Both the position numbers and the translations under genes were made by a program. A stretch of DNA of 33,931 nucleotides from contig CALMDO010000083.1 of the NCBI GenBank assembly GCA_937862805.1, forward strand, positions 1 through 33,931, written 5' to 3'. Source of the DNA: an uncultured Bacteroidota bacterium (GTDB lineage: Bacteria > Bacteroidota > Bacteroidia > Bacteroidales > FEN-979). The notes under the pieces are model-generated. The model was not told the origin of the DNA, did no database searches, and saw only the letters and a program-made list of their open reading frames with translations. Position 1 is the first letter of the stretch. Each line of letters opens with the position of its first letter. This document shows positions 18,829 through 27,590 of the stretch, in pieces.

Positions 18829-19596
18829 ATGATGCAACTGCCAAAAGGATACTTTATTTTACCTGAAGCCCTCTTGCTGAAGAGGTACCTCATTGTCATA
18901 ATTCTGTTGAGCCTGGCCGGAGGGGGCTGTTCCAGATGCAACAGTGACAAATCCAAAGCTCCTGCTTCAAATGTGGAGGAAAAGCATGTCTTTAGCAATT
19001 CAGTGACAGATATCGACGGGAACAACTATCAGGTCAAATCCATTGGCGGACAGGATTGGTTTACCGAAAACCTCAGGGTGACCCGATTCGTCAACGGTGA
19101 CCCCATTCCTGAAATCCAGGATAAACAAACCTGGGAAAAGACCCGTACCGCCGGTCGATGCAACTTCGACAACGATCCTTCCAGCGCCATCCGGTTGGGT
19201 ACTCTTTACAATTGGCACGCGGTTGCCGACCCCAGAAATCTTTGTCCGAAAGGATGGCATATCCCATCGGAACAGGAATGGTCACAACTTACCCAATTCT
19301 TAGGAGGAGATGCCGTAGCCGGTGGAAAAATGAAAAGCCAGGGCAATGACCGATGGGCCTGGCCCAACTCCGGCGCCACCAACGAAAGCGGATTCAATGC
19401 CATTCCCAATGGTTATCGCAGCAACGCCGGGATTTTTTACGTACTCGATACCTACACCTTTTTCTGGACCTCCACCGGCTACTCCGGGGAGGAGGCTTTG
19501 TCAAAATTTCTTCAAAATGATTATGACGGAGTGACCACCATCGAAAACAACCATAACTTTGGTTTCTCGGTACGTTGTGTCAAAGACCGTGATTGA
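18829..19596 (+). CDS. FISUMP (Fibrobacter succinogenes major paralogous domain) lipoprotein
   Basis: ORF 18802-19596; lipobox-like LSLAGGGC; DIDGNNYQVKSIGGQDWFTENLRVTRF...LGTLYNWHAV...CPKGWHIPSEQEWSQLTQFLGG...FSVRCVKD. Confidence 0.85.
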   Translation: MMQLPKGYFILPEALLLKRYLIVIILLSLAGGGCSRCNSDKSKAPASNVEEKHVFSNSVTDIDGNNYQVKSIGGQDWFTENLRVTRFVNGDPIPEIQDKQTWEKTRTAGRCNFDNDPSSAIRLGTLYNWHAVADPRNLCPKGWHIPSEQEWSQLTQFLGGDAVAGGKMKSQGNDRWAWPNSGATNESGFNAIPNGYRSNAGIFYVLDTYTFFWTSTGYSGEEALSKFLQNDYDGVTTIENNHNFGFSVRCVKDRD

Positions 19597-19629
19597 AAAC
19601 CAATAAAAATCAGCATAACTACACTTTCT

Positions 19630-20970
19630 ATGACCTCTTCAAAACTCTACTACTGGTCGATCGTCGTCGCAATGGCCGGCTTTCTTTTTGGATTCGATAC
19701 CGTCGTCATCTCAGGCGCAGACAAGCAGTTGCAGGATTTGTGGCAATCTTCCGACCTGTTCCACGGATTGGTGATCATGTCGATGGCACTGTGGGGAACG
19801 GTGATCGGGGCCCTTTTCGGTTCGATCCCCGCCAACCGGATCGGCAGAAAAAGAACCCTCTTCCTGATCGGGATCCTGTTCCTGCTCTCAGCCATCGGTA
19901 CGGCGCTTGCACCCAATCCCTTCTTTTTTGCCCTGTTCCGTTTCACGGGAGGATTAGGGATCGGCGCCTCCACCATCGCCGCCCCGGCTTATGTCTCGGA
20001 GATCGCACCGGCGAAGAACCGGGGAAAACTGGTGGCGCTTTATCAATTCAATATCGTCTTCGGAATCCTGATGGCTTATGTCTCCAATTACCTCCTCAGG
20101 GATACAGGGGAGAACGCATGGAGGCTGATGCTGGGAGTGCAAACGCTTCCGGCACTCATTTACATGGTGCTCACCCTGACCATCCCCGAAAGTCCGCGAT
20201 GGTTGCTGGTTTATGAAAAAGATCCGGAGAAAGCGGCAATCGTTTTCAGGAAGATCGATCCGGGTACCGATCCGGGAGAGGAGATCGCCCGAATTCTTGC
20301 TGAAGAGAAACAGTATGGCGCCAAAGATAACCTTTTCAGGAAAAAATACAGAGCACCCTTGTTGCTGGCCTTTTTTATCGCCTTTTTCAACCAGTTTTCC
20401 GGCATTAACGCCTTTCTTTACTATGCTCCGCGAATCTTTGAACTGGCCGGGCTTGAAAAATCAGCCTCCTTCCTGAGCAGTGTCGGCATCGGCCTTACCA
20501 ACCTGATATTCACCCTGATCGGCATTTCCCTGATCGACCGGTTTGGCCGGAAAACCCTGATGTACGCCGGGTCAATCGGGTACATCATATCGTTGGGACT
20601 GGTCTCCGCTGCCTTCCTGTTAGGATGGAAGGGTATTTATGTTCCCGTCTTCTTCTTCCTGTTTATTGCAGCCCATGCCATCGGCCAGGGGGCTGTGATC
20701 TGGGTTTTTATCTCCGAAATCTTTCCTAACCGCCTGAGGGCCGCCGGGCAATCGTTTGGCTCCTCGGTCCATTGGGTGTTGGCGGCCCTGATCCCATCCC
20801 TCATTCCTCTCCTTTTCAGGGAAATCGGACCAGCGACCGTCTTTACTATCTTTTGCCTGATGATGGTATTACAACTGGTCTGGGTCATCTTCCGGATGCC
20901 TGAAACCCGTGGCATTGAGCTGGAAGAGCTTTCTGAGAAACTCACACGCCGTTCACAACAAACGCCATAA
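19630..20970 (+). CDS. MFS transporter, sugar porter family
   Basis: 446 aa; GFDTVVISGA, RIGRKRTLFL, PESPRWLLVYEK, NQFSGINAFLYYAPRIFE, DRFGRKTLM, PETRGIELEELSEKL. Confidence 0.92.
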   Translation: MTSSKLYYWSIVVAMAGFLFGFDTVVISGADKQLQDLWQSSDLFHGLVIMSMALWGTVIGALFGSIPANRIGRKRTLFLIGILFLLSAIGTALAPNPFFFALFRFTGGLGIGASTIAAPAYVSEIAPAKNRGKLVALYQFNIVFGILMAYVSNYLLRDTGENAWRLMLGVQTLPALIYMVLTLTIPESPRWLLVYEKDPEKAAIVFRKIDPGTDPGEEIARILAEEKQYGAKDNLFRKKYRAPLLLAFFIAFFNQFSGINAFLYYAPRIFELAGLEKSASFLSSVGIGLTNLIFTLIGISLIDRFGRKTLMYAGSIGYIISLGLVSAAFLLGWKGIYVPVFFFLFIAAHAIGQGAVIWVFISEIFPNRLRAAGQSFGSSVHWVLAALIPSLIPLLFREIGPATVFTIFCLMMVLQLVWVIFRMPETRGIELEELSEKLTRRSQQTP

Positions 20971-20989
20971 ATCCATTGATCCGAAAGGG

Positions 20990-23900
20990 TCAGTTCCTGT
21001 TCATGAATTCATCCAGCCTTCTCCTGAAATCCGCTTGCTCACCGGGAGTCATGAGATAATCAAACCTCCCGAGCGATTGCTGAAGGTCATAGTAGCTTTT
21101 GATGAAAGTATAAAAAGCGGTATTCACCGCCATTGCGGAGGTGAGGTTTTGTTGCTGGGCATCCAATACATCCAGGATACTTTTTTGCCCCAGGAGGTAT
21201 TGGTTGTCGACAATCTCGAAGTTCCTGGTTGCTGCAACCTCCGCAATTTCCATTTGCTTGTAATCATAGTAAGCTGACATCAGTTCCGAAAGGTTCGACA
21301 ATACGGCTGTTTCCAGTTTTTCCATGGCTGCTTGTTTTTCGGTCCTCATTTGAACCAGGTTCAGCCGGGCTTTTGCTACCGTGGTGTTGTTTTTCAACCC
21401 CGTAAATAAAGGTATCTCCACTTTTGCCATAAGTGACCATGCATAACCGGGATACGAAGAGGTGATCCCGCCAGGCAGCTCGTAGGATGGTTGATAAAGC
21501 CGGTTGGCATAACTCCCGGAAGCAGTGGCCACCGGGATGTATCGGGAAACAGCGCCCGACCTCCAGGTGCGTTCCTGGGCACTGATAAGGAAATCATATT
21601 GCCTGAGTACCGGAGAATTGGAAGCGCCTTCCTCTACCATAAACCGTCCCAGCTTCTGAAGACGGATGGGATCCTCCAATAGTTCCATGAAGGTTGAATC
21701 CATAACCAGTAATCCCGAATCTTCCAGCCGGAATTCAGCCAGGTCATAAGAGGTCAGGGTTTTTACATGAATCAGTTGAACCAGTTGGTACGCAAGCCTG
21801 GCGATTGAAGCATAGGAACTGATCACATTCTTTTTCGATCGGGCCGCTTCGATCTCCCATCGCAACACTTCATCCTCTCCGGCCGAACCGGTCTCCTTTT
21901 TCATTTTGGCCACTTCCAGGTTCGACCGGGTGATGATCAGGTTGTTGATAAACAGATAGAAATTTTTTTGTTGTTCCATGATACTCAGGTAAGTCTGGGC
22001 CACCTGGTTTCCTATATCCAGCTTATCGTTGACCAACCCTTCTTCCCTGGCCTGTTGCTGTAACCGGGTAATTTTAAGATCTGACCACAAAGGTTCCGAC
22101 CAGAGTACCTGGGTGAGGTTAGCGTTGGCAGTGACCGACTGCGGGGGCATGTAATTCACCGGATCGTTCAGCGTTCCCGAAGCATCGATGCCCAGATAGG
22201 GCAAAAGAGCAGAACGGGCAATGCTGAAATCTTTCTCGCCTGCCAGCACTTCCAACCTGCGGGCTACCAATTCACGGTTGCTGTCGAGGGCCACATTCAT
22301 CAGATCAGGAAGGGAAATGAACCGGGCCGCGGTGTCCTGTTTCATGAGATCCACGATGGTTGCTTCAGTGAAAAGATCCCAGGAAATCACCTCCAGTCCT
22401 AATTTACCAAAAGTACTCAGGTTCAGGAACAATCCTTTCCCCATCAGCAGTTCCACCGGGAGACTCCCGGCATCATGCCCCAGGAGTATCTGCTGAATAT
22501 TCAGCGCGATTCTTTTTGATAACCGGCCCAACATGCTCGGGTAGACCGATGCAAGCACCCCCTCCTCCACCGCTGACTGGTCAAAACCGAAACTCGGTAT
22601 CTTGCGGGCATTCAAAGAATCGACCAGTTTCCTATATTCTTTATCCGGTAACCTGAACAACGGATCGAGGTAGATGGCATCGGCCCCGGTTGGGATTGCC
22701 CGGAGGATCGTTTCAGCGGTACTATCAGCCATAATCAGGTTGATCCTTACATCCGAAAGGGTGTCGTAAGCTGATACCGGCCGGTTTTCGGGGTTGAGGA
22801 TGGCATAATACTCCCTCGGGGCAACCAGTGAAAGGTTCCTGAAAGAGACTATTTTCTTCAGCTCCTTCAATTCGCTCTCCATGGAGGGCTTCAACTGAAT
22901 ATAAGAGAGGTTAGGTATTCCACTGGCCCCGTTGATCAAGGGGATGTTTTGCAGGTCGTGGTTGATGACCAACCCCGCGATGGCCGGCTTTGGTAAGTTC
23001 TTCCGGTGAGCCAGGTCGTGCGACGCCAGCACCCCGATAGTGACGATCAGGTCAACTGCGGGATCTTTTAAAATCCTTGAATTCAACGCTGAAATGCTTT
23101 CAGCGCTCCAATTTCCCGTTGTTTGTGAAATGTCAACAAAGTCGACAGTAACTTGTCCGGCCATCAATCCCCTGACTTCACGTACAATGGCCTCCTGGAT
23201 CACCGCGTTGCTTTTGGCTTTTCCGTCGTACACCACAGCCAAAGTGATCTTCCCCGATCCGAAAGTAATGGGTTCCTGGGCCTGTACAGGGATCACAGTT
23301 GACAAACAAAACAGGATGGGTACGACAAGATGTGTCGTTTTGATCCGGATGGAAGACCGGGAGGAGCGATCGAGGAAATGGGCCATTTTTTCATAGATGA
23401 TCGGCACAACGAACAAGGTCAGCAACATCGAACTGGTAAGCCCTCCAATCAGTACCCATGCCAGTCCGTTTTTCCATTCGGCCCCTGCGCCTGATGCGGT
23501 AGCGATCGGAAGCATACCGAAAATCATGGCAAAGGTGGTCATGAAAATCGGACGGATGCGCATTCTTCCGGCATCGATCAACGATGCCCGGATGGATTCA
23601 CCGGCAACCCGTCTGTCGTTGGCGCGGTCGACGATCAGAATGGCGTTCTTTGATACCAATCCGATCATCATGATCAAACCCAGAATGGAAAAGACGTTGA
23701 TGGTGTTGCCAGTCAGGGCCAGCGCCAGGATAGCTCCGATCAGCGCTACGGGAATGGAAAATAAAACCACCATCGGATAAGCAAATGAATCATAGAGGAT
23801 TACCATGATGAAATAGACAAAAATGATCCCGGCTATCAAGGCAACGAAAAGGCTCAGGAAGGAGTTTAACATCTCATCCTGATCACCCCCGAAGCCTATC

Positions 23901-26422
23901 CGTGTCCCTTGCGCCTTGTTGTTGCCCAGGGTGGCCATGAATCCCTGAATGACAGAACCGCTCGGTGAACCGTCGGTATAAGCGCTTACCGTGGTGAGAG
24001 CGTTGCGGTTTTTCCGTTCCAGCTTCGTGGGTCCGGAAGATTGGTATATGGAGGCAAATTGCTGCAATTCGATGATCTCCCCTTTTGTATTGATAAAGGA
24101 TAGATGGCTGAGATGGTCAGGATTGCTTTTGTCGAACTTGTCGAGCGCAACACGGATATCGTACTGATTCGATCCTTCGCGGAACTTGGAGTCGTTATTA
24201 CCGGTGAGGGCTACCTGGAGAGTCGATCCCACGTCGGTGACCGTGAGTCCGAGCGCCGCCATCTTTTGCCGGTCGATCTCGACCCGTGTCTCGGGGTTAC
24301 CACGGGAAGCAGCAAATTTAAGGTAGGTCACCCCCGGAGTACGTTCCAACGTGCGGGCCACACGATCCGCCGTTTTCATGATGCTGTCGTAGCTGATCCC
24401 CGTGATCTGAACACTGACAGGAGCCCCGCTGGTACTCCCCGTGAAATCGATCTGGTTGATGAAGACTTTAACCCCCGGCAGATCCGAAGTCAATGCTTTG
24501 ACCTTTTCTCCCAATTCAGCAGTGGAAAGAGAGCGCTCTTCCTTAGGGCACAGGGAGACAACAATCTCGGTCTGGTTATCGGTTGAAACCCCGTCGTCGC
24601 CCTTCCCGATATTGGTCAAAATACTGGTGACCTCCGGAAGGGAGGCGATCCGTTTCTCAACCAACTGAGTTTGCCGGTTATTCCGCTCCAGGGTCGTTCC
24701 GGGAGCATATTCAAGGCTTACCGAAAACTGGCTCCGGTCGGTCTGTTTCATGAATTCGAAACCGGTGATCCCTGCCACAGGGATCATCAGCGTGATGACC
24801 AGCGCTGCCGAAACCAGATAGAGCACTTTGTTCGGATGATCGAGGCTCCATTGCAGGAGGCGTGTGTAAAAGTCAGTCACCCGGGTAAACCCGCGTTCGA
24901 AGAGCCTGCCGAAACGGTTCAGAAGACTGGTAGAATCGTACGATTCGCGTCTTGCAAAACGCGAAGCAAGGATCGGCGTCACTGTGAAAGAGACCATAAG
25001 GCTGGTCAGGGTAGAGACCAGGACAATAATCGAAAAACCCCTGACGATATCGCCGATCAGCCCGGTGGTCAACGCAAGGGGGACAAAGACCACCACATCC
25101 ACAAAAGTGATGGAGACGGCCGCGAATCCGATTTCGGTTCGTCCTTTCAGCGCGGCGACCCGTTTTTCTTCTCCCTTTTCCAGGTGATGATAGATGTTCT
25201 CAAGCACCACGATGGAGTCATCGACCAGGATGCCGATCACCAGCGATAAAGCAAGCAAAGTAAAGAGATTCAGGCTCATTCCGAAGATCCACATCACCAC
25301 GAAGGCTGTTGTCAGGGAACAGGGAATAGAGACCATCACGATGAGTGCGGTCCTGAATGAATGGAGAAAGAGGAACATCACCAGGGCCACCAAAAGGATG
25401 GCAAGCCCCAGGTCTTCCATTACCGAGCGGGCTGCTGCCATGGTATAGACACTCTGGTCATCCGCGATGTCAAAATGAAGACGGATGCCTTGGTAATCTG
25501 CCTCCAGACGGGTCAATTCCTCGCGCACTGATTCACAGACCTTCACCATGTTAGCATCATTTTGTTTCTGGATCTCCAGCCCCAGGGCATTGACCCCGTT
25601 GAAACGGCTGATCCGGGTAGCATCTACCGTTCCATCCTCCACTTCAGCCACATCCCTTAACCTGACCTCCCCGCCCCGGGAAGAATACCCAACCACCAGG
25701 TTTTTCATCTCTTCCAAAGAAGCCACCTTACCTGCCACCCTGACTACGTACTGGTAAGCGGGATCCATTAGTTTTCCGGTTGGGAAATCCAGGTTTGCCG
25801 TGTAGATCGACTGTGCGATCTGGCTTATTGAAAAACCATAAGATCTTGCTTTCTGGGCATCGACATTGATTTTGATCTCTCTTTTGGATCCACCGGTAAT
25901 GGTGATATTACCGACCCCCTGGACCCTTGAAAGGGTGGGTTTGATCTGATCATCCACCAGAGTGTAAAACCTGGAAGATGGCATAGTCGAAGTCAACGAC
26001 AACCGGAGCACCGGCATCTGACTGGCAGAGTAAGTCAGCAGCGAAGGGGTTTTGGTGTCTTTCGGAAGGGTTGACAGGATCTCGTTCACCTTCCGTTGAA
26101 CATTCTGCACCGCGGTATTGATCTTTTCCGAACGGTAGAATTCAAGAAAAACGATGGAGAGCCCTTCATAAGAGACCGAGGTTACATTCTTCACTTTTTC
26201 AATCCCCGATACAGCATCTTCGATAAGCCGTGTGACATTGCTCTCTACCTCTCCCGGTGAGGCCCCGGGGTATATCGTCTGTACCGTTACATAGGGCGCA
26301 TCGATTTTAGGTAACAGTTCATATCCGAGTTGGTAATAGCCGAACACGGCCAACATGCCCAATGCCAAAAAGATGACAATAATAAATGAGGGTCTTTTTA
26401 TGGATAATTCAGTGAGCGACAT
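20990..26422 (-). CDS. Three-module fusion: HAE1/AcrB-type RND efflux permease + ABC_sub_bind-like periplasmic domain + TolC-type outer-membrane factor
   Basis: Single 1810-aa ORF. About aa 1-1020 RND (TVQTIYPGASPGEVESNVTRLIEDAVSGIEKVKNV; GFAAVSITFVDVVVFVPLALTTGLIGDIVRGFSIIV; GLIMMIGLVSKNAILIVDRAND); then KITLAVVYDGKAKSNAVIQEAIVREVRGL...DLIVTIGVLASHDLAHRK...KPAIAGLVI (ABC_sub_bind-like); then ISLPDLMNVALDSNRELVARRLEVLAGEKDFSIARSALLPYLGIDASGTL...GQKSILDVLDAQQQNLTSAMAV (TolC). Confidence 0.88.
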   Translation of the reverse strand: MSLTELSIKRPSFIIVIFLALGMLAVFGYYQLGYELLPKIDAPYVTVQTIYPGASPGEVESNVTRLIEDAVSGIEKVKNVTSVSYEGLSIVFLEFYRSEKINTAVQNVQRKVNEILSTLPKDTKTPSLLTYSASQMPVLRLSLTSTMPSSRFYTLVDDQIKPTLSRVQGVGNITITGGSKREIKINVDAQKARSYGFSISQIAQSIYTANLDFPTGKLMDPAYQYVVRVAGKVASLEEMKNLVVGYSSRGGEVRLRDVAEVEDGTVDATRISRFNGVNALGLEIQKQNDANMVKVCESVREELTRLEADYQGIRLHFDIADDQSVYTMAAARSVMEDLGLAILLVALVMFLFLHSFRTALIVMVSIPCSLTTAFVVMWIFGMSLNLFTLLALSLVIGILVDDSIVVLENIYHHLEKGEEKRVAALKGRTEIGFAAVSITFVDVVVFVPLALTTGLIGDIVRGFSIIVLVSTLTSLMVSFTVTPILASRFARRESYDSTSLLNRFGRLFERGFTRVTDFYTRLLQWSLDHPNKVLYLVSAALVITLMIPVAGITGFEFMKQTDRSQFSVSLEYAPGTTLERNNRQTQLVEKRIASLPEVTSILTNIGKGDDGVSTDNQTEIVVSLCPKEERSLSTAELGEKVKALTSDLPGVKVFINQIDFTGSTSGAPVSVQITGISYDSIMKTADRVARTLERTPGVTYLKFAASRGNPETRVEIDRQKMAALGLTVTDVGSTLQVALTGNNDSKFREGSNQYDIRVALDKFDKSNPDHLSHLSFINTKGEIIELQQFASIYQSSGPTKLERKNRNALTTVSAYTDGSPSGSVIQGFMATLGNNKAQGTRIGFGGDQDEMLNSFLSLFVALIAGIIFVYFIMVILYDSFAYPMVVLFSIPVALIGAILALALTGNTINVFSILGLIMMIGLVSKNAILIVDRANDRRVAGESIRASLIDAGRMRIRPIFMTTFAMIFGMLPIATASGAGAEWKNGLAWVLIGGLTSSMLLTLFVVPIIYEKMAHFLDRSSRSSIRIKTTHLVVPILFCLSTVIPVQAQEPITFGSGKITLAVVYDGKAKSNAVIQEAIVREVRGLMAGQVTVDFVDISQTTGNWSAESISALNSRILKDPAVDLIVTIGVLASHDLAHRKNLPKPAIAGLVINHDLQNIPLINGASGIPNLSYIQLKPSMESELKELKKIVSFRNLSLVAPREYYAILNPENRPVSAYDTLSDVRINLIMADSTAETILRAIPTGADAIYLDPLFRLPDKEYRKLVDSLNARKIPSFGFDQSAVEEGVLASVYPSMLGRLSKRIALNIQQILLGHDAGSLPVELLMGKGLFLNLSTFGKLGLEVISWDLFTEATIVDLMKQDTAARFISLPDLMNVALDSNRELVARRLEVLAGEKDFSIARSALLPYLGIDASGTLNDPVNYMPPQSVTANANLTQVLWSEPLWSDLKITRLQQQAREEGLVNDKLDIGNQVAQTYLSIMEQQKNFYLFINNLIITRSNLEVAKMKKETGSAGEDEVLRWEIEAARSKKNVISSYASIARLAYQLVQLIHVKTLTSYDLAEFRLEDSGLLVMDSTFMELLEDPIRLQKLGRFMVEEGASNSPVLRQYDFLISAQERTWRSGAVSRYIPVATASGSYANRLYQPSYELPGGITSSYPGYAWSLMAKVEIPLFTGLKNNTTVAKARLNLVQMRTEKQAAMEKLETAVLSNLSELMSAYYDYKQMEIAEVAATRNFEIVDNQYLLGQKSILDVLDAQQQNLTSAMAVNTAFYTFIKSYYDLQQSLGRFDYLMTPGEQADFRRRLDEFMNRN

Positions 26423-26437
26423 AGGAAACGGTTGATG

Positions 26438-27487
26438 TTAGTGGATGATCATGACCCTTGATTGGTCGGTGAGATTGTTCTGGCCGCTGGTGACAACCAA
26501 TTCTCCCTCTTCCAGTCCGTTAAGGATCTCCAGCAGTTGGCCCGATTCTCTGCCAATGGTCACGTTGCGAAGCCGGGCGATTTTGCCTTGTACCACGAAA
26601 ACCTGCGCATTTCGGACGCTCCCGGTAAGCGCTTCGCGGGGAATGACAAGGGCTTTCCTGGCTGTGATGGAGGTGAAATTGACCCGGGCAAACATGCCTC
26701 CTTTGAGAGGAAATTGCGATGAGTTGGGCAACCTGATCTCTACCGGGAAGGTGTGATCATCCATCGCTTTGGAAGAGATGTTGTCGACATACCCGAAAAA
26801 TGAACGACCCGGATAAACATCGGTGGAGATCTCCACCGAATCACCCGATCTGAGCATGAAAACATCTTTTTCCGAAACATTCACCTTGACCTTCAGCGTA
26901 GATATATCGACAATGCTTCCAAGGGTGCTGTTAAGTTGAGCATAAGAACCCTCATTGACTTTCCGTGCGTTGATGATGCCGTTGATGGTGGCTTTAACCC
27001 GTGTATCATCCAGGGACTTTTGAGCCCTTGTCATTTCATTTTCCGCCGATTGCATGTCCAGCCGGGAGAGATCAAGTTGCGCGGCAGAGATTGAATTTTG
27101 TTCATACAGTGTTTTATTACGCTCGAAATCACGTTTCGATTTGAAATAGTTGATCTGCTGCTTGGCCATATCTGACCGCAGGACAAGGTCGTCGATTTCT
27201 GCCAGAACCATCCCTTTTCTGACCTGATCTCCCACCTTGAAATGAACGGCTTTGACGATTCCCTGGGCTTCTGAAATGATATCCACATCGTTGTCAGGAT
27301 CGATCACCCCCACCATGCTCACTACGTTGGATAAAAGTTGCATTTTTATTTCGATCACGTTGACCGGAATGTCGTTAAGCACCTCGCCACGGGATTTGTT
27401 TTGGCTTTTTTTACCCAGCAGAAATACAAGGATTACAACCAGAAGAATGACCGCTGTGGATATTACAGGAAAGATAAATCGCTTCAT
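26438..27487 (-). CDS. RND efflux periplasmic adaptor subunit (HlyD/AcrA-like membrane fusion protein)
   Basis: ORF 26438-27562; likely start at 27487 (MKRFIFPVISTAVILLVV). GIVKAVHFKVGDQVRKGMVLAEIDD lipoyl-like, coiled-coil hairpin, VIPREALTGSVRNAQVFVVQ. Confidence 0.9.
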   Translation of the reverse strand: MKRFIFPVISTAVILLVVILVFLLGKKSQNKSRGEVLNDIPVNVIEIKMQLLSNVVSMVGVIDPDNDVDIISEAQGIVKAVHFKVGDQVRKGMVLAEIDDLVLRSDMAKQQINYFKSKRDFERNKTLYEQNSISAAQLDLSRLDMQSAENEMTRAQKSLDDTRVKATINGIINARKVNEGSYAQLNSTLGSIVDISTLKVKVNVSEKDVFMLRSGDSVEISTDVYPGRSFFGYVDNISSKAMDDHTFPVEIRLPNSSQFPLKGGMFARVNFTSITARKALVIPREALTGSVRNAQVFVVQGKIARLRNVTIGRESGQLLEILNGLEEGELVVTSGQNNLTDQSRVMIIH

Positions 27488-27590
27488 AGAAAAAAGAATA
27501 TAAGTTAAAGTGGTACTTTCTTGAAAACAGGATGGAGTAATTTTCAAATTTAGAAAAATCAAATGTATCTTTATAAACTTTTATCAACCA

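Noticed and set aside
19593-20216. 207-aa plus-strand ORF overlapping the MFS gene in another frame
   Set aside because: Arg/Pro-rich shadow translation; MFS motifs are in the 19630-20970 frame.
20977-20992. TGATCC-GAAA-GGGTCA hairpin between convergent MFS and RND genes
   Set aside because: Only 6 bp including a G-U pair and no U-tract; too weak to call a terminator.
24671-25249. 192-aa plus-strand ORF within the RND region
   Set aside because: Charged, low-complexity shadow translation of a confident RND permease.
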